64,000 bases of DNA. Source: Plectrocnemia conspersa. Its lineage: Eukaryota; Arthropoda; Insecta; Trichoptera; Polycentropodidae. Shown in pieces: positions 1-12,880 of this stretch. The translations under genes were made by a program, and so were the position numbers. The notes under the pieces were generated by a model, which worked only from the letters and a program-made list of their open reading frames with translations, was not told the origin of the DNA and searched no databases. The first letter of the stretch is position 1, and each line of letters begins with the position of its first letter. Where the stretch lies: assembly GCA_009617715.1 (NCBI GenBank), contig VTFK01000487.1:115210-179209 (forward strand), written 5' to 3'.

Positions 1-444
1 AGAAACCAATTTTTAACACATATATGACTTAACAGCTTTAGTTAATCTCTTTAATTTTTAAAAGAAGAGTGGAAGAGTGCATCAAATAAATTTTCCAACC
101 GCTCCTCGATGTTTGCTATATCTAATTGCTTCCATTGTCGAAACAGAAAAGCCGTTTACTATCAATTTTATTAGACAGCATTATATGATTTAAAAAAGTC
201 AGTATTTGGTGCCGATTATCGGCAGAAAATCGAGTTGCTTTAGTATCTGATTCATCGTCTGCCATTTCTAGAGACTTCGTCGAACGAATGATCAACTGGT
301 GACCGTCCGATAATTACAAAGGACACGTTCAACAATGCTTATTTGATGAGACGCGTTTAAGCTTATGAATTTTTATATTGTAGTAATTATTGAAAATATC
401 TGCGTGACAATTTTGAAAAATTCATGGGTGCTTTTTTTGGATGC

Positions 445-497
445 TTATTATTTAAAGTCCTGCACAAGGCTTTTTGTGTAGGACTTTAAATAATAGC
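445..497. repeat. Inverted repeat / hairpin
   Basis: A stem of about 20 bp: attatttaaagtcctgcaca on the left is matched, with one mismatch, by tgtgtaggactttaaataat on the right around a loop of about 8 nt. No gene or element boundary is recognised around it. Confidence 0.6.
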
Positions 498-2279
498 TTT
501 GCACAGATATTCTGATACTTTATAAGGGTTTTAATAATCTCGTTCAGAACCTTTTCAGGTTGATTCTTTTTGGATATCACCGACTCTACAAACTCGCTTG
601 CACCAGTACAAGGTGGAAATTCCACCCATAAGATTGTCAGGTCATAATAGCCGGTCAGAGACATGTCAACACGTGATTGAGACAATGCGAGTAACGGAGT
701 GTGTCAGACGTATGATTCAGTGATCGCATTGTTCACCTTTTGACACGCTTCATTACGCTTCCCGACTTTTCTCGCTCCTTTACGACCTATATGTACAGGT
801 AATTTCAGCTGAAAAGCTACGCCAACAATGACTCGGTTAATTGGTGCTCATATCCGCACACCTACTCTTGTTTGGACAGATTTGCATGTCTTTTCACTGG
901 AGACAATAAGCAAAATTGTCAGATTAGAAATGATACTAAAATATGTTTACGATAATAACGACGATGATGATGCTGTTGGTCTCGCAGCATTTAGTTGTAC
1001 GATTTTTTTTATGCTAAGGCGACCTTCGCCCGTTTGACTTTTACCTCTATTTTTTATTGTAAATATTATATAAAACGAGCACAATGATTGCTGATTTAGC
1101 TAATGCATTGATACGCTATAGTGAAGTGTAAATAACTATGATGAATATATAAATGTAAAAAAATAGTTCCCGCTGTAAATAAAAATACCATCGACATTTA
1201 GTTACATCAGAGTTGAACATAAATCTATTCGATCTATGGACTTTTGCTACTTGAGTGAAAATTGAAGAATTCAACTTTAATAATCAGTAAAAATGGAGGA
1301 TATGTTATATAATATTATAATATGTTTAATGGACTAAATGATTTTTGCTTTCATGGCAAATTTTTTGAAGCAAATATTTGTATTAAAAATCGATAATTAA
1401 ATATTAGTCTTAAAATAATAAGCAACCAATAGGTTAAAGTGCAACATATTTCATACTGAATGTAAGCCATTTAAATAAAAATATCTTCAATTAAAAATAT
1501 GCTATAAAAAATTCATGCATTATTTTATAAATAAATCTGTGGCATTGTAATAATTTTAATGAAATATTGTGAATATATTAGCTCAAAACATTCACGACGG
1601 TAGAAACCGTTTTAATTAATATAATAAACAGCATATTGTAAATGCCAAAAAAAATAGCAAAAACTATAATGTTGTATGAAAATACTAATGATTTATTTTG
1701 TATGGTTTTTATTAAAAATATTACACTTTTTATATTTTTGTTAATGAAAATTAAATTGCCTTATAAAATACAACATTAATATTTGCACGCGTACAAATAT
1801 AGAAAAATATAAATATTTTTTCCTTATTAAAAAATTATAAATCTAGAGTTAAAAACAAAATTTTAAATTAATTCAATATCACAACCAATCTTAAAAATGC
1901 AATTGCCTATTGCAAATGTGTTAAGCACATCATTATATATTTAACGATTATTTATTATTAATCTTTGTTGCAATTTTTGGTTGTTAATAACTGAACAATG
2001 CTTAACACACAAGTTCAAATAATATAGGTTCAATTTTTTAAAAACAGCAGTTACAATTAATGCAATTTAATATTAATATTCTAAAATGTACGAAACACGA
2101 CGCCCGACATTTTTGTTTTCATCATAATTTTTATCTTATACATATTTGTGATTTCCTAAACCGCTTTAAATTTGTTAAAATCTATCATAAAAAAAAGCTT
2201 ACATTTAAAAAATTTCAATTAATAAAAAATATTTGGTTAAATGAGTTGTGAGTTACACTAAAAAAAATCCGCGGCATCA

Positions 2280-2620
2280 AGTAAATGGATATTTTTATCG
2301 TCTCTAATACATTGGAATATACATAATCTGTGATAATCGATTGGAATTATTATATAATTCTAACCGATTATCACAGATTATGTTTCCTTAATTTTCGTAA
2401 TATCATATCTACAAGATCGAAATTAGTAATTATTTTATAATTATTATTCTGATCGATCATCATGAATTTGGTTTTCTTAGATTTTCCTAATCTCAAATAT
2501 GAGTATCGTAACATAAATTGATTGTAATCTGTATTAATAGTTTATGATTATTAAAATATATGTAATTTTGATTTCAATATGGCCTCCATTGTAACGCATT
2601 GGGCTGAAATCCTGTCATGT
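2280..2620 (+). repeat. SINE-family fragment with palindrome
   Basis: Shares blocks with the tRNA-derived SINE copies in this window: the gatcgatcatca block, the ttcctagattttcctaatct block, and a tail resembling ttgtaacgcattgggctgaaatcctgtcatg. The tRNA-like head is missing. Positions 2322-2382 form a near-perfect 61 nt palindrome (arms of about 28 bp, two mismatches), so the fragment looks like an inverted duplication of part of the element. Confidence 0.5.
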
Positions 2621-3224
2621 TACTACGAAAGCTTAAAAAAATACTATGCCATAGTTTTACAGTATATATCCTATTTTGTAACGAAGCTTAAGATATTTTA
2701 AAACTACGACTATAATCTAGATGCGATAATATTTTTCTCAAAAGCTGATAATTTCATGGATTAAGATTCCGAATTTATGAAAAATTGCTATGCGCTTTAA
2801 TGCATAAAAAAAACGAAACGGGGTATAAAGTAACCCCATTAAAATTTTAGTGACATTTATCTACATTTTTCTAGTATAAAATCAGCTATTTTAGATAATT
2901 GTTTGTGTTACAGAAATATTATGTTTTACTGCCTCTAAAAAAATTGTAATATATTTTTTAATCGTATTATTATTCCTTCGTTTTTGAGCCGTTCACAATA
3001 TATTCCGTTTTAGCATTATTTGCTTTGCTTGTCATCTGTCCAACATTCCTTTTAGCCAGACCGTTAAAATGCAGTTTTATTTGCATAGTTTTACGACTTG
3101 TTTAACAATTTTTATACAGGCTAATTGCAAATCAAGGGTTTTAAATTGTCCCTACAATAAAATCAAGTTTTACTGATAATTCAAAAAATCTAGTATCTCT
3201 GTGGCAAAATATGCTATACGTTAT

Positions 3225-3400
3225 TATCATCAGCACCATAGACCAGTGGTTATGGTCAATGACTAATATGTTTCAAATCCCATATGAATCTTTGGATCGG
3301 ATCGGAATTAGTGATTATTACATGCCGATCGATCATCACAGATTCAGTTTCCTAGATTTTCCTATACTCACAGATCAGTATCGTGATGATTCGAGCTAGA
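3225..3400 (+). repeat. tRNA-derived SINE, degenerate copy
   Basis: Same order as the other copies: head with gaccagtggttatgg, degenerate B box gtttcaaatccc at 3270-3281, then cggaattagtgattatta, gatcgatcatcacagatt and tagattttccta. The short open frame across it is not a gene. Confidence 0.6.
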
Positions 3401-4329
3401 TTGTGCATTTAGGAATATATTTTTTTCTTATAATGCGCTATTTCGGCCTTAAAAAAAATAATAATTAAGCAAGAAAGCACATGTACTGTAAATCTTATGT
3501 AATATTTTCAATATAATTGCGATACTGCAGAGTTAAGTTAAAATCCATGAAGCGTTTAAATTGCATTGTCATAACATCTTTGATCTATTTAACTAAATCT
3601 TAAGGAAGGTCGTTTATTACTAATTAATCTGTCCCATTGGAAATATATATTTTAATCTATTATATGTTAGAGAAACCCATTCATAACTATTTTTTATGCT
3701 TATTCAAGAGTGCAACGCTCTTTCTATCGGAAAGTCTGGCAAATTTTCAAACATTTTTTAGGGTACGTCTGGAAATGCATTCCGTCGCTACTGAAATAAG
3801 AACCGAGACAAAATCAATACCTGTGCACAATGCGACGCGAAACAATATGTCGTTAAAGCGCTGCAACAATAATTCTTAAGTCTTGAGTTGAGAGTTATTA
3901 CTTTAAGATAAGCGACCCATTTTACACTAGAGTGCATTAATACATGTATACAAAGGGTACAAATTGTAATTCTATCTTTTTTATACTCAATTCTCATATA
4001 GAAACAAATAATAATCATCAAGAATTTATTTATAATGTATATTTTCGCAAAATATTGCAAGCAAGAAGCGTATAATTATGCTTAATGTTGCTTAAATGTA
4101 GATTAATGCATATTCAACTTTCTATACACGCAAGGTTGCATCAAACATTTACATGTATTATAGTGAATATGATGCATTTTTATATGTGTAATATGTTTGC
4201 ATGCTAAAAATTTGGTATTATTCGAGCCTAATTGACGTTGAAGACTTTTTTGTAAACTTTGATGGATTATGCTCAATAACTTCGCTGCGCTTCAGCCGAT
4301 TTTGACGCCCAACTTCAATACGTTTCTTG

Positions 4330-4790
4330 GTCAGTGTCGTAACTCATATCGAAGCACTTCATCCATCTCGCGCATGCCGTTGGCCTAGCGTAATAAAGTT
4401 GGCAACCCTAGGCCGCCGCCAAGGTTGTCTGCGCGTCGTCTCCGCCGGTTCGGGAACGCGCGCTCTTTCATCCCACCAAATCCGATCGAGTTTCCCACGT
4501 CAATGGCGAAAAACGCGAACCGTGTCAGATGGTTAGGGAGCGCGCAAAGTCTGGCATTCTCCGGGTTATAAAAGTGGCTTTGGCACTGTGTCCACTTTAT
4601 GGCCGTCGCGTCAGAGTGGGCTGCCAAGAGCGCGGCTATTCTCGGCCACCTTTTCCTATTCGACGCTGGTTGCTCCGTCGCCGAAAATGTGCCGATCTGA
4701 TCTGCTGGAACATCCGAACTCCTTAAACCATCTAGATAAGTGAGAGAAGCGGCCTTAACCAAAATAGTCGCGTGGAACACTTTCGTGGTT
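4330..4790 (+). promoter_or_regulatory. GC-rich block with a TATA-like box (candidate promoter)
   Basis: About 450 bp are clearly richer in G+C and CpG than the AT-rich surroundings. They contain TATAAAAG at 4567-4574, followed about 30 bp downstream by tgtccactttatgg. Open frames on both strands encode no recognisable protein and are low-complexity products of base composition. The block could be an internal promoter or 5' UTR exon of gene B, an unrelated non-coding promoter, or simply a repeat. No splice donor linked to gene B was found. Confidence 0.25.
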
Positions 4791-5039
4791 GACCTATACC
4801 AGTCGTCGGCTTGCTTATGTCACACATTGAGAAATGGAATGTCGCTACCGTGATCTAAATCTAAAGAAACTCTGATTAAAATCATAATATCCATATTCCA
4901 GAAAATCGGAATAGATGTCTAGACTTCATGGTAAATTGGGTCATGCATACAATTATGTTATAAGAGCAATCACTAAAATCATTTATAAAGCACAATAAAT
5001 CAATATGAGATAACATATAGTTTTCGATTAAAATATTCG

Positions 5040-6030
5040 GGGCTGACTCTCAGAAGTCAAAAATTCACGTCAAAAGCAATATAATCGTGCCGTCGCCGTT
5101 GCGGTAGAAACATTTGGTTATCTTTTTTTTATAACAATATTACGACTTACATTAAAAAATCAAATAAAGAGAGCTCGTTACCGAGCGTTCCCACTGCGAC
5201 ACGATTTTATTGCTTTTGACGTGAATTTTTGCCTTCTGAGAAGTGCTAATTTTTTGCGCCCTCCTATTGAACAATATTCAATTTAAATATACTTTGACCA
5301 ATCCTTTCAAATCAGAAGTCCATCGGTAAGGATAGCTATCATAGTATAATTTCGAAATGCAGACAAACTACTTTTTCTTCCGCTTATTTTTCCCTCAGAG
5401 TTCAGTTGGCTTAGTTTGTATTTTAGACTTCACATAATAAAAACCGGAATTAGTTTTAAAACTTTCATTAGGTAAAGTTGGGTTTGGTTAATTCGTGTAG
5501 GTTAGGTTTGGGTTTGAACAGCAAATAGGCGTTTCGCAACTGTCAAATTGAATTTCATAGTCATTTTAGAGCGGCATATAATTTCACTAGATCCTTTTAG
5601 TTTAATTATATTTTCGGTAGTAGAAATATTTCACTTCAAAGACTTCACCGAAAAATACACATTCACTGTTCTATTTATACATTGCAGGGAAATAATAAAA
5701 AGTACATAAATGTATATATGACTATGTATGTAAAACTTGAAATCGTATAATTTAACTAGAACCTGTTAGATAAATTATATTTTCATTAATAAAAATATAT
5801 ATCTACTGGTGAAAATGTATTTAAAAAATATTTTCAACATAGATTCGACACTGTTTTTTTTAATTTCTTTGAGGGATAATCTGCAAATTCTTGGGATAAA
5901 AACAGGGACATCATTTCAGCTTTTTCAGGGGGGGGGAGCAAAATGTACTGACATGTATAAAATAAGTAGGCTATTTTTAAAGTTTTCATCCCATGGTTTT
6001 TGGTTAATAAATTATCAACTGTTCAATGAA
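5040..6030. repeat. Palindromic repeat element, copy 1 (with G-rich end)
   Basis: Starts with inverted arms: ctcagaagtcaaaaattcac near 5048 and its inverse near 5200-5247, enclosing agcaata.aatcgtgccgtcgc. It continues with a unique part (ttagtttgtattttagactt, gcgtttcgcaactgtcaaat) and ends near the G-run at 5930-5937. The same order recurs at 37,190-38,370. It is probably a non-autonomous DNA transposon; ends and target-site duplication are not defined. Confidence 0.5.
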
Positions 6031-7679
6031 TGAGTTAAATAATATAATATAAATGTTACGTTTGCGATAATTATTTCTTAAGGAATCCAGATTGTAAATG
6101 TTCCAAAAAATATTTAATCGAAATTGAGCGAAGAAGTTTTTACTTTTCTCACTAAATGATGAAATATTAACAGTTTATCGATCAATACTGATGAAAATTG
6201 TAATGATGCTACAAATGCTAAAAATACAGTTAAGTCAAAATAAATAGATATTCAAGCATTTTATTAAGTTGGCACCATTGAATTAGGAATCAATTACTAT
6301 TTGTCTCTCATGTTTATATTATTACGGTTCTAAATAATCTTATTCGTGTTTTTCGTTAATTTTTTACCCCTAATGTCACAAGATATCATTGATCCAGACT
6401 CACTGACCCCCTCCCTTAAACATGTGACATGATTTATGGAAGGTGCTTTATAATAAAAATTATAAAACAATTTGACGTTTGATGTATTCATATAATATAG
6501 GCTAGACATTATATTCTTAGTTATTTCTAAACTCACAAAATAGAATATCATATATGTAATCAATTTACAAAAGATTTTTACGTTTGACTTTCTTATGCTT
6601 ATCTTGAAATTCAGAAATAAAATTGGTGTTCATAAAAATATTTTGACGAATTCCTGGATGGTAAAAATGACCGGTTAGCTATTTTAAATACAACTTATAA
6701 TACATTTTGCTTTTTATGTACGTATCCAAATTAAGAAATCCTTCCATCGCATTTAAATATACACAAAAAATCCATTGAATCTGTATTAAATGGCTTAAAA
6801 AACAGACTATTTTTTAATTTAGTTATAAAAAGCCCTGTTGCGCAAAATTCTTCTGTTGTTTATTAATACGAAACAGCGTGATGTTTTGGGAGAAAATAGA
6901 TAAATATCAGAAATAGATCAAAGATAGTAATGATTGTTTATTTTATAGGTGTAACAATCGTCTTTGGAAATATTCTTAAAAAAATAGTAATAGTTTAAAT
7001 CATTGTGGAAGCTTAAGAAAAACTCTTAGTATTGATTCTTGATGTATATTATTATTCAAGAAAAGATCAAATATGTCAAAAAAATCATAAAAAAAGTTTA
7101 GTGAAGTTTAGTAAATACAATAGTATAAAATATAATGGAATCTTAAAAAAAATCACTTTCGATCTTCCATGTGATATCTGCGACTAAATCTTTATGAAAC
7201 TTCACTAAGGTAACAAACATATACATAGAAAATATGGTTCTATACTATATTGTTTATTTAGTAAATTAAGTATAAAAATAAAATTGCTTTGCTTTATTTA
7301 ATAGAGAAGCACATTAGCTCATCGTGATTATTTATTAGATTGAAATATCTAATACTGCTTTTGGATTAATTGATTATTGTAATATTTTTGATACTAATTG
7401 AAAAGACTTTTCTAATGACTCATGATATTAATACTGACTTCTATAAACTCTATATTAATTATTATTATTAGTTATAATTTCCAAACAATTTTGAGCAACC
7501 ATTTATTAAATATAATATCAGTGTTAAAATCTCAATTTCGATAAACATTAAAAAGTTTTTAGATAACGAATACATTAACCAGCATTTTGGACTTTGTGTT
7601 TAAATACAGTATTTTCTTTTCAAAACATATTTTAAAACTACTGTGAATATAATTATTTAAGGTATGCCTAAAGTTACCC

Positions 7680-8300
7680 AAAGACTTGATATTAAATTAT
7701 CAACCAGACTACTTTTAAATGCGCCACATTCATTCATGATAATCGCACGTGACTTGTAACGTTCTTTGCCAATACTATCCCATTAATCGCGATCGACTTA
7801 GCAGTAATAGTAACTTGTCTTTCCGCTAATTTTAACAGTTTATACGCACACCAGATTTAAACCAGTCCATCACCGCGTCATCGATGTCTTTCAGGTCATG
7901 GATCACGTCTTTGATTCAACACACGAGCGTAAAACTTTACGATACATTAAACTCTGACGTCCTTGCTTTTAGAACTGTGTTCCTAATCGTTGCTGCATTG
8001 GGTTTATGATGAAAAACCGATTGAAATATTTGGATTGGTGTCTATCGTTTATATCGGTCTTATTGAGGTTTCGTGCCTTTGAAGCTGTAGGAGCAGTTAA
8101 ATATTGAACAAATGTTTGTGTTTCATATAGGGTTACCGCTTCAACTACGATACAAACATTATAAAGAGAATATCTTCAAAGTAATAGTTAATTGCCTTCT
8201 TGGTTTTGCCTTCAGGCACATTTTTAATAAGTTTTTTCAAGGATCGCCTTGATCGATGCTCGGCTAAACTCTCGATTGTTCCAAGTCAGAAGCGAAGTGG
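7680..8300 (-). pseudogene. Possible decayed transposase remnant
   Basis: A less AT-rich stretch. On the - strand a short peptide, DLKDIDDAVMDWFKSGVRIN (around 7,840-7,905), is vaguely reminiscent of the C-terminal part of Tc1/mariner transposases, but the frames around it are broken by stops. No catalytic DDE/D residues can be identified. Very uncertain; it may be unrelated unique sequence. Confidence 0.15.
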
Positions 8301-8329
8301 TAAATAATGAGAAGCACGTAATTGTATAT

Positions 8330-9075
8330 AATACTACGTATTAAAAATTTTAAATCATATAAGTTTACCAACAACTGCCATATAAATTATATTTCCACTG
8401 ATAAAAATATATTTCCATATGATTTCACTGAAATAATATATTTTAAAAATGGATAGATTCGTGAGTTTTTTTAGATTTTTTAAGGAATAACCCGCGAATT
8501 TCTGGTTTAGAATCAGGGACGTAATCTCATTTTTTTCAGAGAGGAGGGGGGCAAGTTTTGGTCGAATTTTCATTATTTCGATTTCATAAAATTTCAGTAA
8601 ATGACATGCATTTTTCTAATAAAATTCAAGGGGGGGCAAATTCCCCACTTGACCCCCCCTCTCAAAAGACGTCTCTAGTGTGTGGTGTGAGCAAGCGTAA
8701 ATTATTTTAAAGTAAATCACTTAGTCAAAGCTTAGCGATTGAGAGAAAATACTACTGTAAAACTTTCAAAGAACAGCTTCTCTAACAAAGCAAAATAACT
8801 TCCGGGTGGCTTTTTATTAGTGAAACTATATTGCTCACTTTCAGAATGTTAACTTCTCATTTATTTAAAACATATATTACAAAATTTTCTTAGTGGTATA
8901 GCCCGAGAATTTCTAGTTTAAAATTAGAAACGTCATTGCTTTTCCTACCTTTTTTAATATTTTGATTCTATAAAGATTCATAGAATTAAATGACATGCAT
9001 TGTTTTGGCCAAATTCATAGGGGGGGGGAGTGCCCGCACCTGCCCCCTCCGCTCTCTCCAACTTTCGTCATTTTA
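8330..9075 (+). repeat. Two tandem copies of the G-run repeat tail
   Basis: 8330-8670 and 8830-9070 both carry an attatatttccactgataaa-like start, a gattttttaaggaataaccc-type centre and a terminal G-run segment (ggggggcaaattccccactt type). They match the tails of the elements at 5,760-6,000 and 38,130-38,370. Confidence 0.5.
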
Positions 9076-9339
9076 CTAACTCCTACTTCCAGGCAAACGA
9101 TTGAAACTGCAGTCCAAGGCTAACCACTGAGGTTATTTTTTATATTTGTAAGACTAAATATGAGTTATTTTAAGAATGTATTACTAAAAATACGAATGAA
9201 AGTTTTCATTAAAAGATCAATGAAAATCACTCATGTATGATAATTTCAGATCAAAAATTAAGCTTAATAAAAATATTGTGCATATATTATATATATTTCC
9301 ATTAAGCTGTTAGTGTTTACCAATAATATATACAATGCA

Positions 9340-9490
9340 GATCGTAAAGTGTCTTACCCGAATTCTGTTCTTGAAACTCTCGCCCCTGGCTCCGAAACTA
9401 TTCTTGTGCGAGCGTTTCCTTAGTCTTCGTGTGCAATTTTTGGATTGTCTTTAGGAGTGATCATCCATAATAGCTCAACAGCCATACAAT
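9340..9490 (+). repeat. Dispersed repeat, copy 1
   Basis: cttgtgcgagcgtttcctta, tttaggagtgatcatccata and following bases recur in diverged form at 11,355-11,480 (cttgtgcgaacgttttatgt, tttaggggtagtcagccata). No coding potential; element class unknown. Confidence 0.4.
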
Positions 9491-9889
9491 CAAAGCTGGA
9501 ATAGTGTAGTCCATTAGACGCTAGACTGATAACTCGAAACCCAACTGCAAAGTTGCATATATTGATTGTAAATTATATTACATAATAATTAATATTTATT
9601 TATATAGATGTCACTGCTTCCCATACTCTGTATGTTGTTTTTGATACTTACTGCAAATATTGTTTATGTCTGATTGACATAAACAGTATGTACTGAGATA
9701 CCCCGTTGTAAAGCACTGCCTTACCGTTACAATAAAATATTTTTTTAAAATCATGTCGATTGACAAGTCTTCCCACGCGCCTTTATTGTCAAGAACTTTG
9801 TTGGTTCTCGAATTTTGCGTAACAAAGATTATTGTTGTGGCTCAATTACTGTATTTTATTTGTGTCTCACAGACAATAAATATTAAAAC

Positions 9890-10320
9890 ACGAACATGTG
9901 GCAACCCTAGTTCAGGTGTTTGAACATTTCTCACATTGCTCATCGTTGCATTCATTCAACAAATGAGTATTCAAAAGCACCTGCGCAAACATCGCAACGA
10001 ATTAAAATAATGTTTGCCGAGCTGTTGTTATTTGTTACATGGCCGGAATACGATTTGTTAAGACCGATTTAAGTTCGGAGGATGTCGGCATAAATCGGCT
10101 AACCATGTTTTCGTTTTATTATTAGCGCTCGGTCCCTGGACGGCCAGTTTATTTTTGGCCAAATGTCAACTTTGCAAAACTCGCCCGCGAAAAGCGCAAC
10201 AATAATACAATATTTTAAACGGCGCCGAAGTAACAGAATCGTCAAATTTTCAACGGCTGTTGGCGCTGCGCGACAACAGTGTTGCCATTATAAATATATA
10301 AATGAGCGAACGAGCTGAAG
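9890..10320. promoter_or_regulatory. GC-richer block, candidate regulatory region
   Basis: A stretch with more G+C and CpG than its flanks (for example cgcgcaacaataatac-like and cggcgccgaagtaac), ending at a TATA-like tataaatatataaatg near 10,290-10,310. There is no coding exon. It could be a second internal promoter or enhancer of gene B. Only base composition and the TATA-like string support this. Confidence 0.2.
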
Positions 10321-11329
10321 GATTTTACTGTAAATTTATAGAAATAGAATCCACAGTGTTATTTTGTTGTTTTATTTATATTTAAAAATGACATAACAAG
10401 TATTACGACTACAACGAAACATTTTATTATAAAAATCCATGTATTATATTGTATGTTAATATGTAACACTTGTGTATAAATAAACCAAAACTGACGGCTC
10501 GCTGAGCGATCAAATCCATTTATAAAACATCTGTAAATTTAGACTTACATTCTTTGTGCAGCACTTTAAGCATTAGAATAATTAAAAGAAAAACTTATTT
10601 ATGTTTATAACGGTTTTTTAACCTCAAAAATTTTTACTGCTGAAGTTTTATAATTAAAATAAATAATGAGCAGTATTGATTGCTCAAACTAGTTTTAATA
10701 TGGCAGTTGAAAACTAAAATAATTACCCCCCCCCCGACACACATTCTTTACTATTTTTTTTACACAAATATAGATATTCTAAAAAATTATATTATTGTAT
10801 ATACTTATTTTAACAAAATATCAAGTCGTGCAAATGGAGTTTTTAGGCACTTGTTAATTATATTTTATATAAAAAAAATTGAAACCAAAAACCAAAAATG
10901 TTCTATACTGGAAATTTAAAAAAAATTCAAGTAACTTATACTGGATATAACGGTTTTTGATACACGATAATTGCTGTTATAGCCATAAAACTTACTTAAA
11001 ACTCAAAATTAGATAAGTTCCTTAGTTAGTCTAACTCTTTCTTCGCCGTCATCTTGTTTTAAAATGGTGTTCTATAACATATTTATTAACTATAAAAATA
11101 TATATGTATATAAAATAAATACTACCTTTAGACATTTTTTATACAGAAATCTACCTAATTCTTGCGGCCTTTGCCAGAAGAGTCTTCCATTATAAATTAT
11201 TTTATTTAATTACTAAGAAATATAATTACATTTTAGACGTATTAATATCAAAAATTGTTAACGTATTCCAATCGCCGCCTAAAGTAAAGTGCTAAAATGG
11301 GGTCACAAAAGGAGTGATGTATTGAAATT

Positions 11330-11500
11330 CATCTCATTTTGTACACTACTTACGCTAAAAATGTCCTTGTGCGAACGTTTTATGTTTTCTTTGTGTGTTA
11401 ATATTTGAATCATTCAAATATAGTAAAAATTACCTTTAGGGGTAGTCAGCCATAATGTTTCAGTGGCCATTGAAATCATATATATATACTTAATTTTAAG
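11330..11500 (+). repeat. Dispersed repeat, copy 2
   Basis: Diverged partner of the 9,340-9,490 copy, with the same order of blocks but about 25 bp of extra sequence in the middle. Confidence 0.4.
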
Positions 11501-11619
11501 TAAAGTCATGGGCCAGAAACGCTATTTCAGCTTTTTACATAGAAGAGGGAAAAAAATTTTTTTTTTTAATAATTCGATTTATCAAGACTTTTTATAACAA
11601 TATTTCAACTTACAATAAA

Positions 11620-12030
11620 TGAGAATCGAATAAAGAGAGCAAATTTAAACCGAGTTTTGACCAATATGAGAGCGCAAAAAACAATTATCCCTTCTCAGAA
11701 GTCAAAAATCCACGTCAAAAGCAATAAAATCATGCCGTGCAGTGGAAACACTTAATTATCTATCGTTCCTAATAAGATTTTTATAACAATATCACGACTT
11801 ACAATAAGTGAGAATCGTATGAAGCATATCTAAACCGAAAAATTTACGTCAAATGCAATAAAATCGTGACGTTGCCGACACGATTTTATTGCATTTGACG
11901 TGAATTTTTGACTTCTGAGAAGTGATAATTGTTTTTGCGCTCTCCTATTGACCAAAATTAGGTTTGAATATACTTTGACCAATGCTTTCATATTATAAAT
12001 CCATAGTAATATCGGCAAGGACAGCTAAAA
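11620..12030. repeat. Palindromic repeat element, copy 2 with long hairpin
   Basis: Contains two inward-facing copies of cttctcagaagtcaaaaatcacgtcaaaagcaataaaatcgtg-like sequence. Within it, 11838-11868 and 11879-11909 are 31 nt arms with one mismatch around a 10 nt loop. Flanks gaccaatatgagagcgc and gcgctctcctattgacc are also inverted. No open frame of note. Confidence 0.65.
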
Positions 12031-12109
12031 AAATCAGCTTTAAATGTATTATGCACTAAACTATATTATTAAATGCAGTAATAATAAGTTTTCATTGGCG
12101 ATATTTAAA

Positions 12110-12490
12110 AAAGCTGTTCTTACTTTACAAAAATTATATGTTTTTTTGATTATCGAAAAAAAAAAATAGCCAGTTTTTTTATATCGTTCTGCATTTTGCT
12201 TAATTTATTATTATCGTAGCGGGTTCTTAGATCACCAAAGCAAAGATAATGCCGCCGGCTGGTCAGAGTAATAGAAAATCGCAAAAAATTGTTGATCATT
12301 CAAATACTTTCGATCTTCCGAGAAAGAATGCATATTTTTAAACATCTGCCATGAACACCTTCGGAAAATTTTTTTATCTGAGTGTCTTCTTAAGCGAAAA
12401 TAAGTGGAATTCGAGTGTTAAAAATTTGTAAGCATATTTTGGAATTCCCAGACCTCTATTATAAAACCTTCCAAGAAGTATATCAGTAGA
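12110..12490 (+). repeat. Dispersed ~370 bp repeat R1, copy 1
   Basis: Shares long identical runs with 36,650-37,030, among them agatcaccaaagcaaagata, gagtaatagaaaatcgcaaa and catgaacaccttcggaaaa. In both places it lies next to the palindromic element, but on opposite sides of it. Non-coding. Confidence 0.65.
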
Positions 12491-12880
12491 TATTGTAACA
12501 GCTTTAAAAAGTGTAATAAAAATGTTTTATGCTATAATTCTCATAACAATATGACAAACATTAGCTTATAAAAAATGCTGTCACCATTTTTTTGTGTTCT
12601 TGTTTTTAGTCACTAGAACTTAAATTTGTATACATACATATATCAAAATAGTACATGTCATAACAAAATCGTGGGGTTTAATTTGAACATCATTAAATTT
12701 ATATTATTAGCCCTAAATATATTTCTTATAAATGTTGACCTTCTGCAGTGTATTATGACACTTATAAGAATTCAAAGTGTCTATAAATAAGAACAAAATC
12801 CTTGAATGTCGACATACATTATAGTTAAGCTCATAATCACTCATCAATGTATTTAACATTACTTTATTTTTACATTACAG

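Larger units (their letters stand above)
1..12880 (+). other. Upstream/intron sequence of gene B
   Basis: No coding exon is recognised here. Because gene B enters at 12,881 in mid-codon, at least the part next to it is intron 1, and probably all of it. Subregions 500-2,270, 3,400-4,330, 6,030-7,680 and 10,330-11,320 are AT-rich with nothing I can name. The rest is listed separately as repeats, hairpins and two GC-richer blocks. Confidence 0.6.

Noticed and set aside
4385..4780. 131-codon open frame on the - strand in a GC-rich block
   Set aside because: Composition-driven. All frames are open in this block, the peptide is Arg/Ala-rich without any recognisable domain, and there are no splice signals.
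1..12880. First coding exon of gene B within the window
   Set aside because: It must end in phase 1 after a W(G/A) codon preceded by an LGR motif, with a GT donor. No such string was found, so it is placed left of the window.
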